A model generated the notes under the pieces. The model was not told the origin of the DNA. It saw only the letters and a program-made list of their open reading frames with translations, and searched no databases. Position numbers and translations under genes: made by a program. A stretch of 64,000 bases of DNA from Verpa conica (lineage: Eukaryota; Ascomycota; Pezizomycetes; Pezizales; Morchellaceae), in contig JAUFSD010000003.1 in the NCBI GenBank assembly GCA_033030425.1, positions 1,674,001 to 1,738,000 on the forward strand. The letters run 5' to 3'. Numbering within the stretch: the first letter of the stretch is position 1; each line of letters starts with the position of its first letter. Shown in pieces: positions 48,018-59,695 of the stretch.

Positions 48018-49205
48018 ATGAAGACTTCAATTCTCCAATATACTACCCTCGTAGTAACAACTGTATTGCCCACTGCACGAGCCTGGCTTCCTCCTGTCGA
48101 CAAAATTCGAGGTGTCAATCTTGGTGGGCTTTTCATTATTGAACCTTGGATGCAATCGGGCTCTTGGAATACTATCGGATGCTCAGCCTACAAAAGCGAA
48201 TTCGACTGTGTCATGAACCTTGGTCAGGACGCTGCCAATGCCGCGTTTCAAAAGCATTGGGATACCTTTATTACGCGGGATGATATCACTCAAATCGCTA
48301 GTTTGGGCCTGAACACTATCCGCATCCCTCTTGGGTACTGGATAAAGGAGGATCTCGTTTACTCCGATAGCGAATACTTCCCCCAAGGTAGTTTCACTTA
48401 TCTTGAGAGGGTTTGCGGCTGGGCAAAGGATATAGGTCTCTATATCATCCTCGACCTCCATAGCGCACCAGGCGCCCAGCAAGCATCCCAACCATTCACG
48501 GGACAGTACTCTCCTAGTGCTGGTTTCTATGTCGACTATCAGTACGAACGCGCCTACAAATGGCTTGAATGGATGACTAATGTCACCCATACCAACTCTA
48601 ACTTTGATACCGTGTACGCTATTGAAGTTGTTAACGAACCTCTTCAAACTGCCACCTCGGTTACGACAATGATTGACACCTACTACCCGACTGCCATGAG
48701 TAGAATCAACACGATAGAAGAGGAGCTTAATGTCGCTACTGACAAAAAGCTTCACGTGCAAATGATGAACAAGAAATGGGGGTCTGGAGACCCGGCTACA
48801 GCACTCACTGACAAGACCTATGCCTACTACGATGACCACCACTATGTCAAATACACCTCTAGTGTCGCTGCCACTCGTGATGCTTATATGCAGCACTCTT
48901 GCACTGATGACCGTGGCGGTAATACTCCAGTTGTTATTGGAGAATGGAGTTTGAGCCCTGCCGATGAGGATGGTACTGAATTCAGCATCAATGCCTCCGA
49001 TGCTATTTCGTGGTATAGTAAATGGTGGGCCGCTCAGACAATCAGCTATGAGAAGCAGGCTGGGTGGATCTACTGGTCGTGGAAGGTTGAGAAAATTGGT
49101 GGCAGGATAGATTGGAGATGGGGTTATCAACAGGCTGTTGCAGCAGGTGTTATCCCGAGTGATGCCTCTGAGGGTGCCAAGTCTTCTGTTTGCAATGGGT
49201 ATTAA
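48018..49205 (+). CDS. secreted GH5 glucanase (beta-1,6-glucanase-like)
   Basis: Single exon, 395 residues. Signal peptide residues 1-22 (MKTSILQYTTLVVTTVLPTARA). The catalytic barrel shows IRGVNLGGLFIIEPWM, NTIRIPLGYWI, LDLHSAPGAQ, the acid/base Glu207 in VVNEPLQ and the nucleophile Glu309 in VVIGEWSL, then WIYWSWKVEKIGGRIDWRWGYQQAVAAGVIP. The overall pattern follows fungal secreted endo-beta-1,6-glucanases of GH5 (subfamily 15 type) more than yeast exo-1,3-glucanases; linkage specificity is inference. Likely roles are cell-wall remodelling or attack on other fungi. There are N-glycosylation sequons at NVT (188) and NAS. It is intronless, unlike its neighbours. Confidence 0.9.
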   Translation: MKTSILQYTTLVVTTVLPTARAWLPPVDKIRGVNLGGLFIIEPWMQSGSWNTIGCSAYKSEFDCVMNLGQDAANAAFQKHWDTFITRDDITQIASLGLNTIRIPLGYWIKEDLVYSDSEYFPQGSFTYLERVCGWAKDIGLYIILDLHSAPGAQQASQPFTGQYSPSAGFYVDYQYERAYKWLEWMTNVTHTNSNFDTVYAIEVVNEPLQTATSVTTMIDTYYPTAMSRINTIEEELNVATDKKLHVQMMNKKWGSGDPATALTDKTYAYYDDHHYVKYTSSVAATRDAYMQHSCTDDRGGNTPVVIGEWSLSPADEDGTEFSINASDAISWYSKWWAAQTISYEKQAGWIYWSWKVEKIGGRIDWRWGYQQAVAAGVIPSDASEGAKSSVCNGY

Positions 49206-50954
49206 AATTTTTGTTGATAATTTATATCATGTTTTTAATCTGATGTAGATACTTTGGGAGAATTTAACAATGTAGTTTTAGATGCGCATAAGTTCTAACA
49301 CAGCACTTGAAATAATCCGACAATCATACAAGGGCTTAGGTCAAAGGAACACTATAACCTATAAACAACAGAAAGAAAAAGAAAGGATATATGCAAATAA
49401 TTAACCCCAAAACTTTCAAAAAGTGTAGGCGTAACTTAGTAAAACCTTACGAGGCAATTGCGCCCATGCCCGCGGTGCAATTTACGATATGTTCGAGCTG
49501 TAATTCTACCCCGCTAGAATCTTTCTGTATCCCCTCCCTCCCTTGCCCGTTAATAGTGATTGTAGCCTAATATTCCTGAAATAAAAAAAGTAATGTGAGA
49601 TTTAATATCGGGGCTTCGTGACTAGTTATAAACTAAAATCGCTTTCTATATTTAATTGATTTATATGTATATTGTGCTCGTGTACTCCTGCCAAGAATTC
49701 TCACATACATGTTTCACTATATATATATACTAAGCCTCTTGAAGGCCGCTCGGGGAGCTTTAGGCCCCATTGATGCGTCGAACAACGACTGTTCGCTTTA
49801 TTTTCGCTGACGTAGGTAGGTAGTAGTAGTAGCTGCTGCTGCTGGAGGTGCTATATGGCGCTGTCCTCAATAGTTAGCAAGGTTCATAGAATGGTAGGGG
49901 TGGGTGCGGAGGGCTTGGGGTTTTGGGACGGGTTAATAGTGCGGCCGGGTAACACATGTATCCCGGAGAAAGACCGGCAACAGCCCTCCCAGAGGAGATT
50001 TTTGTTTGCTGGTGCAGACCGGGTCATCTAAATTAAAATACTAGAGATTTGGGTACAAACAGATAGATTATTACTATAGCTGTCAGGCAGGAATGCCTAC
50101 TCTACTTATATTGGTTGGCACAAGATAGCCAGGTAGAAAGGTCAGAAGATCTTGACATGTTAGGCACCCGCAGAAGAACAAATTTCATGGGAGAGCTATC
50201 AAAATTTTTATGGTAATAGATATGGAAGGATAGAAGTAAGCTTCTTCTGCCCCACCCTGACATAAAGTATAGTGCGTGGTTCTAAACCGCGTAGATACAC
50301 CGAACATATCCGGTGAATTATCAGAATTAGCACTTGTTATCTAATAATACATGTATTCTACCAGTGCCAAGAGACGATTTGAGATATGTATGTATTCTAT
50401 TCCCAGGTAGGAATTCGCCTGCTTACAAAATGTCCTATAGCCGGGTTTATCCAATTATTGATGAAAACAGGGGTGAGACCCTGCTTATGGCCTCCGATAT
50501 GTGACTCCGATAGGGATTTTCCCCCTCATAAGGGACTGAGAACTGTTACCCATCTTGCAGCTTCCTCGTTGACTGTCCCCCAATCAGCCTCCCGCGTGCG
50601 TGCAGTAGGAAAAAGGAACCCCTCGGGACTCACTGTTCGTGATACAGTGATAGGTACGCGTATTCTTGGTCCCTTGCATCTGTGACAACTACGAGGGTTC
50701 ATCTTGCCACCGAGTAGATATCGATATCTATCCCCTCCACCTATACCCAGTGCTGTACTCTTCGAGACAAAACCCAATTTCCCATAGTCCCGCCACCAAA
50801 GTCTAGCAACCTTCCCTTCGACCGAGAAAACATCTGCTTCAAGGAACCAGTGGATTGAGATCAACTTCTCAATCCAGCCCACCTCTTCTTTCGCTCATCA
50901 CCTCCACCAGTGGCAGGTGATAGGAGCGACAGAAGATTCATCTTCCACCAGCTT
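49206..50954. other. intergenic, no gene seen
   Basis: Mostly AT-rich; small (TAG)n/(CTG)n tract near 49816-49845, one TACATGTA (50348). Open frames at 50386-50685 and on the opposite strand show no protein features. The end holds the promoter of the next gene. Confidence 0.5.
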
Positions 50955-53900
50955 ATGAGCAGCTATCTGTGGCGCTACTATCTTGAGAATGACGCCGCGA
51001 GGTTCCGGCGTCTTCTGGCGGGCTCAGTGCCCCGCAGTGGCGCCGCACCCACCGGAACGGGGGTGACGACCACAGTACCATCAGCGTCTTCAAAGCAGTC
51101 ATCTGCGAATGCAAAGCAAATCCCCGGAAATGTTAATATCACACGACAAGCGCTACGAGAACTAGATAACATGGGAAGAAATGTGTTGCACTTGGCATGT
51201 AGTGATCCAGGTGGTCTTCCTTTCGTCGATGCCTTACTCTCACATCCGTATACAGATCCTTCTGTACCAGATATGGAGTCTGGATGGACAGCAATGCATC
51301 GTGCACTTTACCATGGGAATATATCGGCTGTTAGATCCATTCTGTTGCATAATCCAAGCAATTGGGGGGTTGTCAAGATCAAAGACCATGCCGGCGATAG
51401 TCCATTCGAGGTCTTTGGTAGTTCGATCCAAGGAATTGAGCGTTTACTTGCCGAGGAACGTGTGGCTGAAGAAACTCAAGGCTCGGATGACGAGGATGAA
51501 GATGAGGCACGGGAATTAGATAAGGTAGAAATAGGGGGTGGTGATGAGATATTTACATTTGGGTCTAATAAGAATCTGACACTTGGATTTCCCGACGAAG
51601 ACGACCGATCCTACCCCGAAAGACCACAGATACAACGCCCTCGTCACCTACTCTTGGAACAAGCAAAACTTAAATATCCTAGCAGCGAGAAGACACCCGA
51701 GGAGCTCCTGAATGCATCTACGTTATTTGATCCATTGCACTTCTGCGACATTCAGCTTTCCAAACTACACACCGCAATTTTAACATCAGACCCACATAGC
51801 AATCTCTTTATTTGCGGTTTTGGCCACGGTGGGCGTTTGGGTTTTGGGGATGAGCAATTAACACAGTTTACACTTCGACCGATTTCACCCCCACTTCTAC
51901 CTAAAAAAAGAGTGCAAGCTGTAGCTCTAGGGCTCGATCACACTGTGGCCATTCTCGAAGGTGGCGAGGTGTGGACATGGGGCGGGAATAAATGGGGTCA
52001 GCTCGGGTATTCTCTCCAACAAAAAACCACTAGGGAGGATCCAATTCAAACGATACCACGGCAGGTCTTCAACGGACTGAAGCGGGAAATTGTTATTGGG
52101 TGTGCAGCGTCCCGTATCCATACTGCTGTGTTCACATCCACGTCGCTGTTCACGTTTGGCAAAAACGAGGGACAGCTAGGAATCCTGGATTCTTCTGACG
52201 CGAGAACATTGACTACCCAACCTACAGCTCGGAAGGTCGCCACTAGCTTCTTAACTGGGACAGTAATATCACAGGTTTCGGCTATCGATAAGGCTACTGC
52301 TATCCTACTTGAAAACCATGAGGTTTGGATTTTGGCTGGACACGGATACTCCAGGCTATCATTCCCGATGGAACGCGTTGTGGGGTTGTCTGGGATGAAG
52401 AATATAACAAGATACGACAATAAGCCAAATTTTATCAGGAAGGTCACTGGTGGTGGGGATACTCTATGTGCACTGAGTAGAACAGGAGATGCATTCACAC
52501 TTGATGTGGAGTCATGTTTGAAAGAGCGTGCGGAGAAAGGAGCTAAGGTTGGATGGACTACACAACGAGCATGGAGCTTGAGGAAGCGACATATGGCGGT
52601 TAGAGACGCGGACGTAGGGCAGGATGGGTCAATCATAGTTTGCACCGAGTCTGGTAGCGTTTGGAGGAGAGTCAAGCGGGCCAAGATAAAAGAAAAAGGT
52701 TTCGGTACTACAGAGAGCGGACGATACAAGTTTGACAGAGTTCCTGGGTTAACGAGCATCGTTGGGGTGAGGAGTAACATGTTCGGCGCGTTCGCAGCGA
52801 TTAGAAGGGACTGCGATATCATGAAGATGGCGCTCTTGGTGCAACCCCAAATGCTTTGGGATGATGTTGCAGGCTTACTATCTTTTAAAGACGTCTTTCT
52901 AAGCGCTGAAAGTGCAGACAGTGACAATAAGTATATAGAAGAATCATGGGGCTACGGACCAAAACCGAAACCGAGAGGCTACCCAGATGCTGTCACATGG
53001 TTTATGAAGACCGGCATAGAAGGAGAGCTAAGAGACTTCCTGATATGCCTCCCACTACAACGTGGAACGGTTGAATGGGATATGACTATTTCGACAAACA
53101 TAGCTGAGGATATTGAAATCCCTGTTCACAAAGCCCTCCTCAGTGCCCGTTCTCCAGTCTTGAGAACCGCTTTTGCGGGAGGTTCTAGATGGATTGGGGG
53201 TATTGCTGAATTCCAAGAGAATTCCAATAAGTCTCGCTTAATCTTTCAGGGCGTGGATTTGCTCACGGTACTGAACTTGGTTTACTATATTTACATCGAT
53301 ACCATCATCGACCTATGGCATCAGCGTGGTATTGACCGTTTGCAAACCCAAAAGTTCAAAGTTCTCCGAGCAGAGCTTTCAGCTGTTGCATCAGTACTAG
53401 GACTGAAAGTCCTCGAGAATTCTGTCGCGAGAATGCAATATCCACAACGAAGCCTCCACAACGACTTCGAGGAGGCACTGAAAACCTCTGATTTTAAGCA
53501 GAATGCAGACTTGATAATCGAGTTAGCGTGTGGTGAAAGTATCCGCGTTCATTCAGTCATCATGAAGGCCCGCTGCCCGTTTTTTGATGCGCTTTATGGG
53601 GGTGGTGCGTACGGGAGGTGGCTACTCGGCCGTCGCGGAGATGGGGGAAACTTAGTGAAAGTGGATATGAAGCACATTAGGAAGCCTGTCATGGAAATGG
53701 TTGTGAATTGGCTTTATACTGACTGGGGCCCCGCTGGATTTGACGTTGTGAGGGTTGGTGTGACAGGGAATAAAGTAGACGAGTATTTAGACTTCATCAT
53801 GGATGTTATGAGTGTTGCTAATGAGCTCATGCTGGAGAGACTTTTGCAGGTGTGTCAGAAAGTCCTGGGCAGCTATGGTTAGTATTACTCTAGATCCTAT

Positions 53901-55671
53901 CTTCTTTTAATTGGAGTTTGAGAGGGGAGTGAAAATAGAATGTTGACCCTCTGGGTGGCTAGTAAATACAAGGAACGCAGCACAGTTATTAATGGCAGTT
54001 TCTGCTTGCTCGGAGACGGGATTTAAGGATATGTGCATGCAGTACATATGCTTGAATATCGAGACAATGCTGGAAAATCAGTAATACTTTCCGTCTATCT
54101 CTCACTTCCTCTACTAACTAAATAATAGTCTTCTTGATGATCTCGACGATGACTTGATCTCTGAGCTTGATACAGTCATAAAGGATAACCAACGCCGCTG
54201 TCTTCCTAACTCCCGCGGTGGCAAGCAGGAAAAACAGCTTCTAGCCAAATATCCATCGCTTGCTGAGTCTTCCGCAAAAGAGAAGGAAGCTTTGATTGCC
54301 TTTTATGCAGCGCAGGAAGATGAGCCGATGCCATTACCTTCTTCACTTAAGAAAGTCGGCAGCTTTCCATTAGAAGTCACATTGGGGTCCTCGCCGCAAC
54401 AGGTTCCGAATAAAGCACGTAGGAAATCTAGTAAGGAAGGGAAGTTGGCGAAGAGCGCTTCGCCTACTTTGAAGCCTTTCAGCCTTGGTGGAGGAGACCT
54501 GATGTTCGACATGGATGATGAGAATACACCACTGTTTATAAAAGCCCAAAACAGTAGTGGAAAAACACATTGTCAGAGTCCACCATCTAGTCTTCCGAAA
54601 CCAGATGAAGGAACGTGGTTCAATGCTAGGGGGAAGGCAATCACATCGCCGCCTGTATCTACGCAAAATAAACCTCATCAAACAGGTCTTGACTTATTTG
54701 CCATCCCAAAACCGGCATCGAAAAAGCAACTACTCGCACTAGAAGGTTCAGCTTCGAAATCGTGGCGTTCGACAATGATTCCTGACAAATCTCCAATGGG
54801 AGAAATTATGGTACAGGCTTCCTCGGGCTCAAGAAAGTCTAATATCTCATTAGGACTATCTGCTACACCAGAGAAGTTATCACAGAAAGAGCGAAAACGA
54901 CAGCAGCAGCAGCAGCAGCAGCAGCAAGTAGCAGTGCCGGTGGTGGCACAGATAGTTTCAACTCCTGAAAAGCCGGTGCCAAAGATGTGGCAAACCCCAA
55001 CTACTGTTTCCAGGGTCAGTTTGAAGGAGGTACTTATGGAGGAGTCTTTATCGCCAACTACACCAGTATCACGTTCTCCTGCTACGCGCCCTAGCCCCAG
55101 TAGAAGCTCGAGAGGTGATATTCAGAGGGCTGTTTATACACCACTTCCACCACCCGGACCTCAGGTACATGTATCTACCTCTTCATCGCCAACACCTTGT
55201 GGATCCACACCAAAAAGAACACCTACATCCACTACACCCCAGCCCCCACAAACATCTCCTCTCATTCCTCCTCCTCAGCCTATCCGGCATTCAGAAGCAA
55301 CATTGCACCTCTCTCTTGCAGATATCATGTCACAAGAAGAGGTACACAAGGAAATTATGCGTGATCATACTGCAAAGCGTAGTCTACATGAGATACAGGC
55401 GGAACAAGAGTTTTTGAGGTGGTGGGATATGGAGAGTGAAAAGGTAAGGCTAGAGACGGCGGCAGCAGAGAAGACGGCAAGTAGAGATGGTAAGGGGAGT
55501 GGTAGGGGAGGTAGGGAAGAGGGTAGGGGGGGAGGAAGTAGAGGAGGAGGAGGCACAAAAAGGGGTGGGCGGAGGGGGCGGGGGAGAGGGGGAAGTGAGA
55601 GTGGGAAGAGAGGCAGAGGTGAGTCAAGTAGAAATGGAGCGGTTGTAGCTGGGCAGAGTGGAGGTTCGTGA
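50955..55671 (+). CDS. ankyrin/RCC1/BTB protein, IBtk-like
   Basis: Three exons (50955-53877, 53963-54080, 54129-55671), 1527 residues. Order: ankyrin repeats (about residues 70-145; NVLHLACSDPGG, GWTAMHRALYHGN); acidic linker; RCC1-type repeats (about 195-480; NLFICGFGHGGRLGFGDEQ, GEVWTWGGNKWGQLGY, LFTFGKNEGQLG); two BTB domains (about 708-830 and 850-970; IPVHKALLSARSPVLRTAF, IRVHSVIMKARCPFFDALYGG). The middle exon restores NTRNAAQLLMAVSACSETGFKDMCMQYICLNIETMLENHLLDDL, a BACK-like helical segment. The tail is disordered with a Q9 run and ends in an RGG-like stretch. This architecture is that of inhibitor of Bruton tyrosine kinase and fungal Btb proteins, adaptors for Cullin-3 ligases. The in-frame GTG at 50910 is not used; ATG at 50955 fits the family start. 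Confidence 0.9.
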
Positions 55672-56110
55672 AGGAGATTTTATTCTAGAGGGCAGTTATT
55701 TTTTTTAATTGCCGTGTTCTGTTAAATTCAAAAGACTTTGAGCATACTACAGTACGAAAAATGGGGGTGAAATCACTACCATAGCACTACGGGATTTAGT
55801 CACAAATACCAAATTAAACCGGTATTGGAGGAAGAGTACTGTAGTGATCTCCCCTCTCTTTTTGATACCTAGGAAAAAGTTCTTGGGTGGCTTATGTAGA
55901 GTGAGTGGTGCCACAGTGAGGATACCATGTGTGGCGATGTTTGTTGTTGTCTAGGAAACCGTGAGGGTGATAGCAACACGAGGAATCGTTATCACAATTC
56001 TCAGCATCTTGAGAATTGATCCTCACCCCCCACTCCTCCCGCTTTCCTAACCTTTCCCCCGCATCTATTCCTCCATCTTTTCTCTAGAAACAACACATAA
56101 ATACGACATC
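55672..56110. other. intergenic upstream of the SNF2 gene
   Basis: Short 3' flank, then a pyrimidine-rich promoter and leader (56030-56105). No other feature seen. Confidence 0.5.
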
Positions 56111-59100
56111 ATGAGCTCTCCTCCTGACCCGCCTCCCTCTCGCAAACCTTCCTCATCCCAAGGTGCTGCAGCTGGACCCTATGGGCCTAGGAACAACCTC
56201 AATGCTGCCCATGAACCCTCATTCCCAGCAGCTGGAGATATGACACATGAGACACCAAAATTCGGGTCTACAACGCCGATGAAATCCCATTTGGCTGGAA
56301 TCCCCTACCGAAACCCCCAGGACCCCGCAAGAGCCCAGCGTGAGTACCAGTACTATTTTTCAAGCAGCACTATTTTAAAACCCTTCTAGAGGAAACCCAC
56401 ACCTCTCATAGATAGCACTTCACTACCATATACTTTACTTGTTCATAAACGTATTGAGCCGTTGGCTAATAATAATTCTTACAGAGGCTCCAAAGCCCTT
56501 CATCTCAAAGATCCAAGCTCGTGCCGATGAGTTCCTCCAACCTCTGCCACTCAAAAACTCTCGCGAGAACTGGAGGCCTCACCCTCCTACGGTCGATTTG
56601 ACAAGTAAATCCGATGACGATGACGATGATGCTCCTACTATTATCTCACGCCCTCAAGCATTCCCTACGTTTCACTCTGCTAATCGTGCGAACCCTGCCG
56701 TATCAGGATTTACAAATAACTCTGGGTTTATTGACCTTACAAAGGGGCGGAAATTGCCACCTACATTCTCAATCCCCAGCGGGGGTGCGGTGCCAGGCGC
56801 CAACGGAACTTACTATGGTGGAACTTATGTGGACCACGAAAAGACTACCGAGAGTATTAAGGAATTACTTGAAGGGATCAATGACTCACCCCCTGTTAAG
56901 AAGAAGAAGGGGAAAAGGGACAAGAAAGTGGACGATGAGTTGGCTGCTATGATGGAGGAGAAAGTAACTCTGAGTAATGGCCCTAAAGAAAAACTGGATG
57001 ATGATGAGGAGGAGGAGGAAGAGGAGGAGGACTCTGACGTAGTTGAGGGCCTAAACGTTAAATTACTTCCGCATCAAATTCGAGGATTGAAGTTTCTTCG
57101 CGGCAGAGAAGAAGGGAAAGCAAGAGGAGGAATATTGGCTGATGATGTATGAAACCTCCCTGGTCAAGAAGTATCTTCTAATATGCCAATAATATTACAG
57201 ATGGGCCTAGGAAAAACTATACAGACTATCTCTCTTATCCTCTCGCATACGCATCCTGCACATCCAATCACAGCCAAATCTACATTTTCCTCCCTCTCGC
57301 CAGACTCTAAGAAGGAGGCCGTCAAGCTTCCATCTGACCTTGAAAAGGGGACTCTTGTTATCGCCCCATTAGCTTTGATTAAACAATGGGAGGCTGAAAT
57401 CGAAAGACGCACTGAGGACTCTCATAAGCTACGCGTTCGCGTCCACCACGGCCCGAACCGTGCCAAAGACTCGGCTCTGCTTCGAAAGTATGATGTCGTT
57501 ATTACAACATATGATGTTATACGTTCCGAGCACAAAGATACCGAAGGGAATGGGAAACCTGTTGGATGCTTTGGACTTCGTTGGTGGAGGATCGTACTCG
57601 ATGAGGCTCACACAATTAAGAATAGGCTTGCGAAAGGGTCACTAGCTGCTTGTGCGCTTCGAGCAAGATTTCGATGGTGTCTTACAGGCACACCTTTACA
57701 AAACAAGATCGAAGAATTACAGAGCCTAATCAAATTCTTAAGGGTTGCACCTTTTGATGATCTTGGCGTGTGGAAAGAACAAATTGCGAGACCCATGACC
57801 CAAGGCCGTGACGGGGTAGCCATCGAGAGATTAAGGGTGGTGTTAGGTGCTATCATGTTAAGGAGAACCAAGGACGTTTTAAGATCGGATGGCGAGAAAT
57901 TAGAGGCAGCAGGTGGTGAGAATAAGATGAAGATGGTCCAAAGGAAGGTTAAGAGTGTAGTTACTGAATTTGACGAAAAGGAGAAGGAGTTTTATGAAAA
58001 GTTAGAGACCAGGACAGAGGAGAATCTTGAGAAGATGTTAAGCGGATTCGGTGTTGGCGGTAAAGGACTGGGGGGTGTCAATATGACAAGCGCTTTGCTT
58101 TTGCTCTTGAGATTACGGCAAGGTTCGTTTCACATGTTAAAATAACTCCGAGATGTTAGGCTAACATAATCAGCTTGCAACCACCCAACCCTCGTTGCAG
58201 GAAAGATTCATAAGGACAAGGAGTCTGGTCTCGGTTTGGCTACACCACGGAAAAAGTCAATGCCAAAACCATTAGAGCAGGATGAGGTTGTTGATGACGA
58301 ACTTGCAGGACTACTTGGTGGACTAAGTGTCGATGCCAGAAAGTGCGATGTTTGCTTTTCAGACTTAACGAAAGAGGATTCAGGGAGCGGGGAATCGAGA
58401 TGTGGGGATTGTAGAGCAGATCTCGAACAAGTAGAGAGGGCTTCAAGGGGGGGCAAAAAGGAAGCTGAAAAGAAGAAAGAGGCTAAAAAGCTGAAGAACA
58501 AGAGAGGCAGACTAGTGGTCCTTGATAGTGATGATGAGGAAGATGAAGATGATGTGGAAGAAAATAACAGAAAGTCTCTGGTAGATGATGACAGTGAGGG
58601 GAGTCAAGCAGAGGAGGTAGATGAGGTAGAGGAGGGCGAAGAGGAAGATATAAAACCCCGCAGTTGTGACAGCGAGGACGATGATGAAGGAAGTCAGGCA
58701 GAGGAAGGTACTGATACCTCCGATGACGATGGCCCGGTCAAACCGAGAAGGGACCGTAAACCTCTTAGTAAATTCATCGATGACGAGGCTGAGGAAGACG
58801 ATGAAGATGATAGGAATTACTCGGAAGAAGATGAATATTCTAACCTTGTCATATCTACGAAAATCAAGCGGCTCCTCGAAATCCTCAAGAAGGAGCTGAA
58901 AGAAAGCAATAAAACGATTGTTTTTAGCCAGTTCACAAGCATGCTGGATCTCATCGAACCTTTTCTATATAGGGATGGCATTGCATTCGCTAGATACGAC
59001 GGGAGTATGAAGAATGAAGATCGCGAGGCCAGCTTACGAAGATTAAGGGGCGAAGGCGAGTACGCAAACAGGAAAGGTGTAGAGAAAGAATTCTGTGGGG

Positions 59101-59695
59101 TATTACTATGTAGCTTGAAGTGCGGCGCATTGGGCTTGAACTTAATTGCAGCTTGCAGGGTTGTTATTTTGGAGCCGTTTTGGAATCCTGTTAGCCCCCC
59201 CCCCCCCCTTGTTTAACTATTTTGTGAATAAACTAGTACTAATACTTTTTGATATAGTTTATTGAAGAGCAAGCCATTGATCGTGTGCACCGTATTGGCC
59301 AGGTCACAGATGTAATCGTCTACAAACTCACAGTCGCCAACTCTGTAGAAGAGCGTATCTTAAAGCTTCAAGAGCAGAAAAGAGATCTTGCTAAGGCTGC
59401 ATTCGGAGATGGCGATGGTGGTCTCGGAAAGGCAAAGGCAGCAAAACTAAGCATGAAGGATATCTTATATTTATTCAGGCGTGATGCTGAGCCGGCATCT
59501 GTTACTAAGGGATTAGGAAGCAGGATGAGGGTTCTTAAGGAGAGAGGAGATGAGGATAAAGATAGAGAGAGGGATAGAGAGAGAGGTGTGGGATACAGTC
59601 GTGAAGTCCAAGGAAGATATGTCAACTCTGGAACCGAGGACCAGAACCAGAGGAGAAGGGCGGCAGAAGCAAATAACGCGTTTGGGAGACGATAG
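56111..59695 (+). CDS. SNF2-family DNA-dependent ATPase (Rad5/16-TTF2-related)
   Basis: Five exons (56111-56339, 56485-57146, 57201-58122, 58174-59189, 59258-59695), 1088 residues. A disordered acidic N-terminus precedes the ATPase: [14 protein letters not shown] (Q region), Walker [21 protein letters not shown] at about 292-311 (across an intron), [17 protein letters not shown], Walker [10 protein letters not shown] (about 430), [24 protein letters not shown] and IMLRRTKD. A long insert contains CDVC..CGDC (about residues 673-694) followed by extended acidic tracts. Helicase-C motifs are [69 protein letters not shown]. The protein remodels or strips DNA-bound proteins. A full RING is not seen, unlike Rad5 and Rad16. 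Exact orthology is uncertain. Confidence 0.9.
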
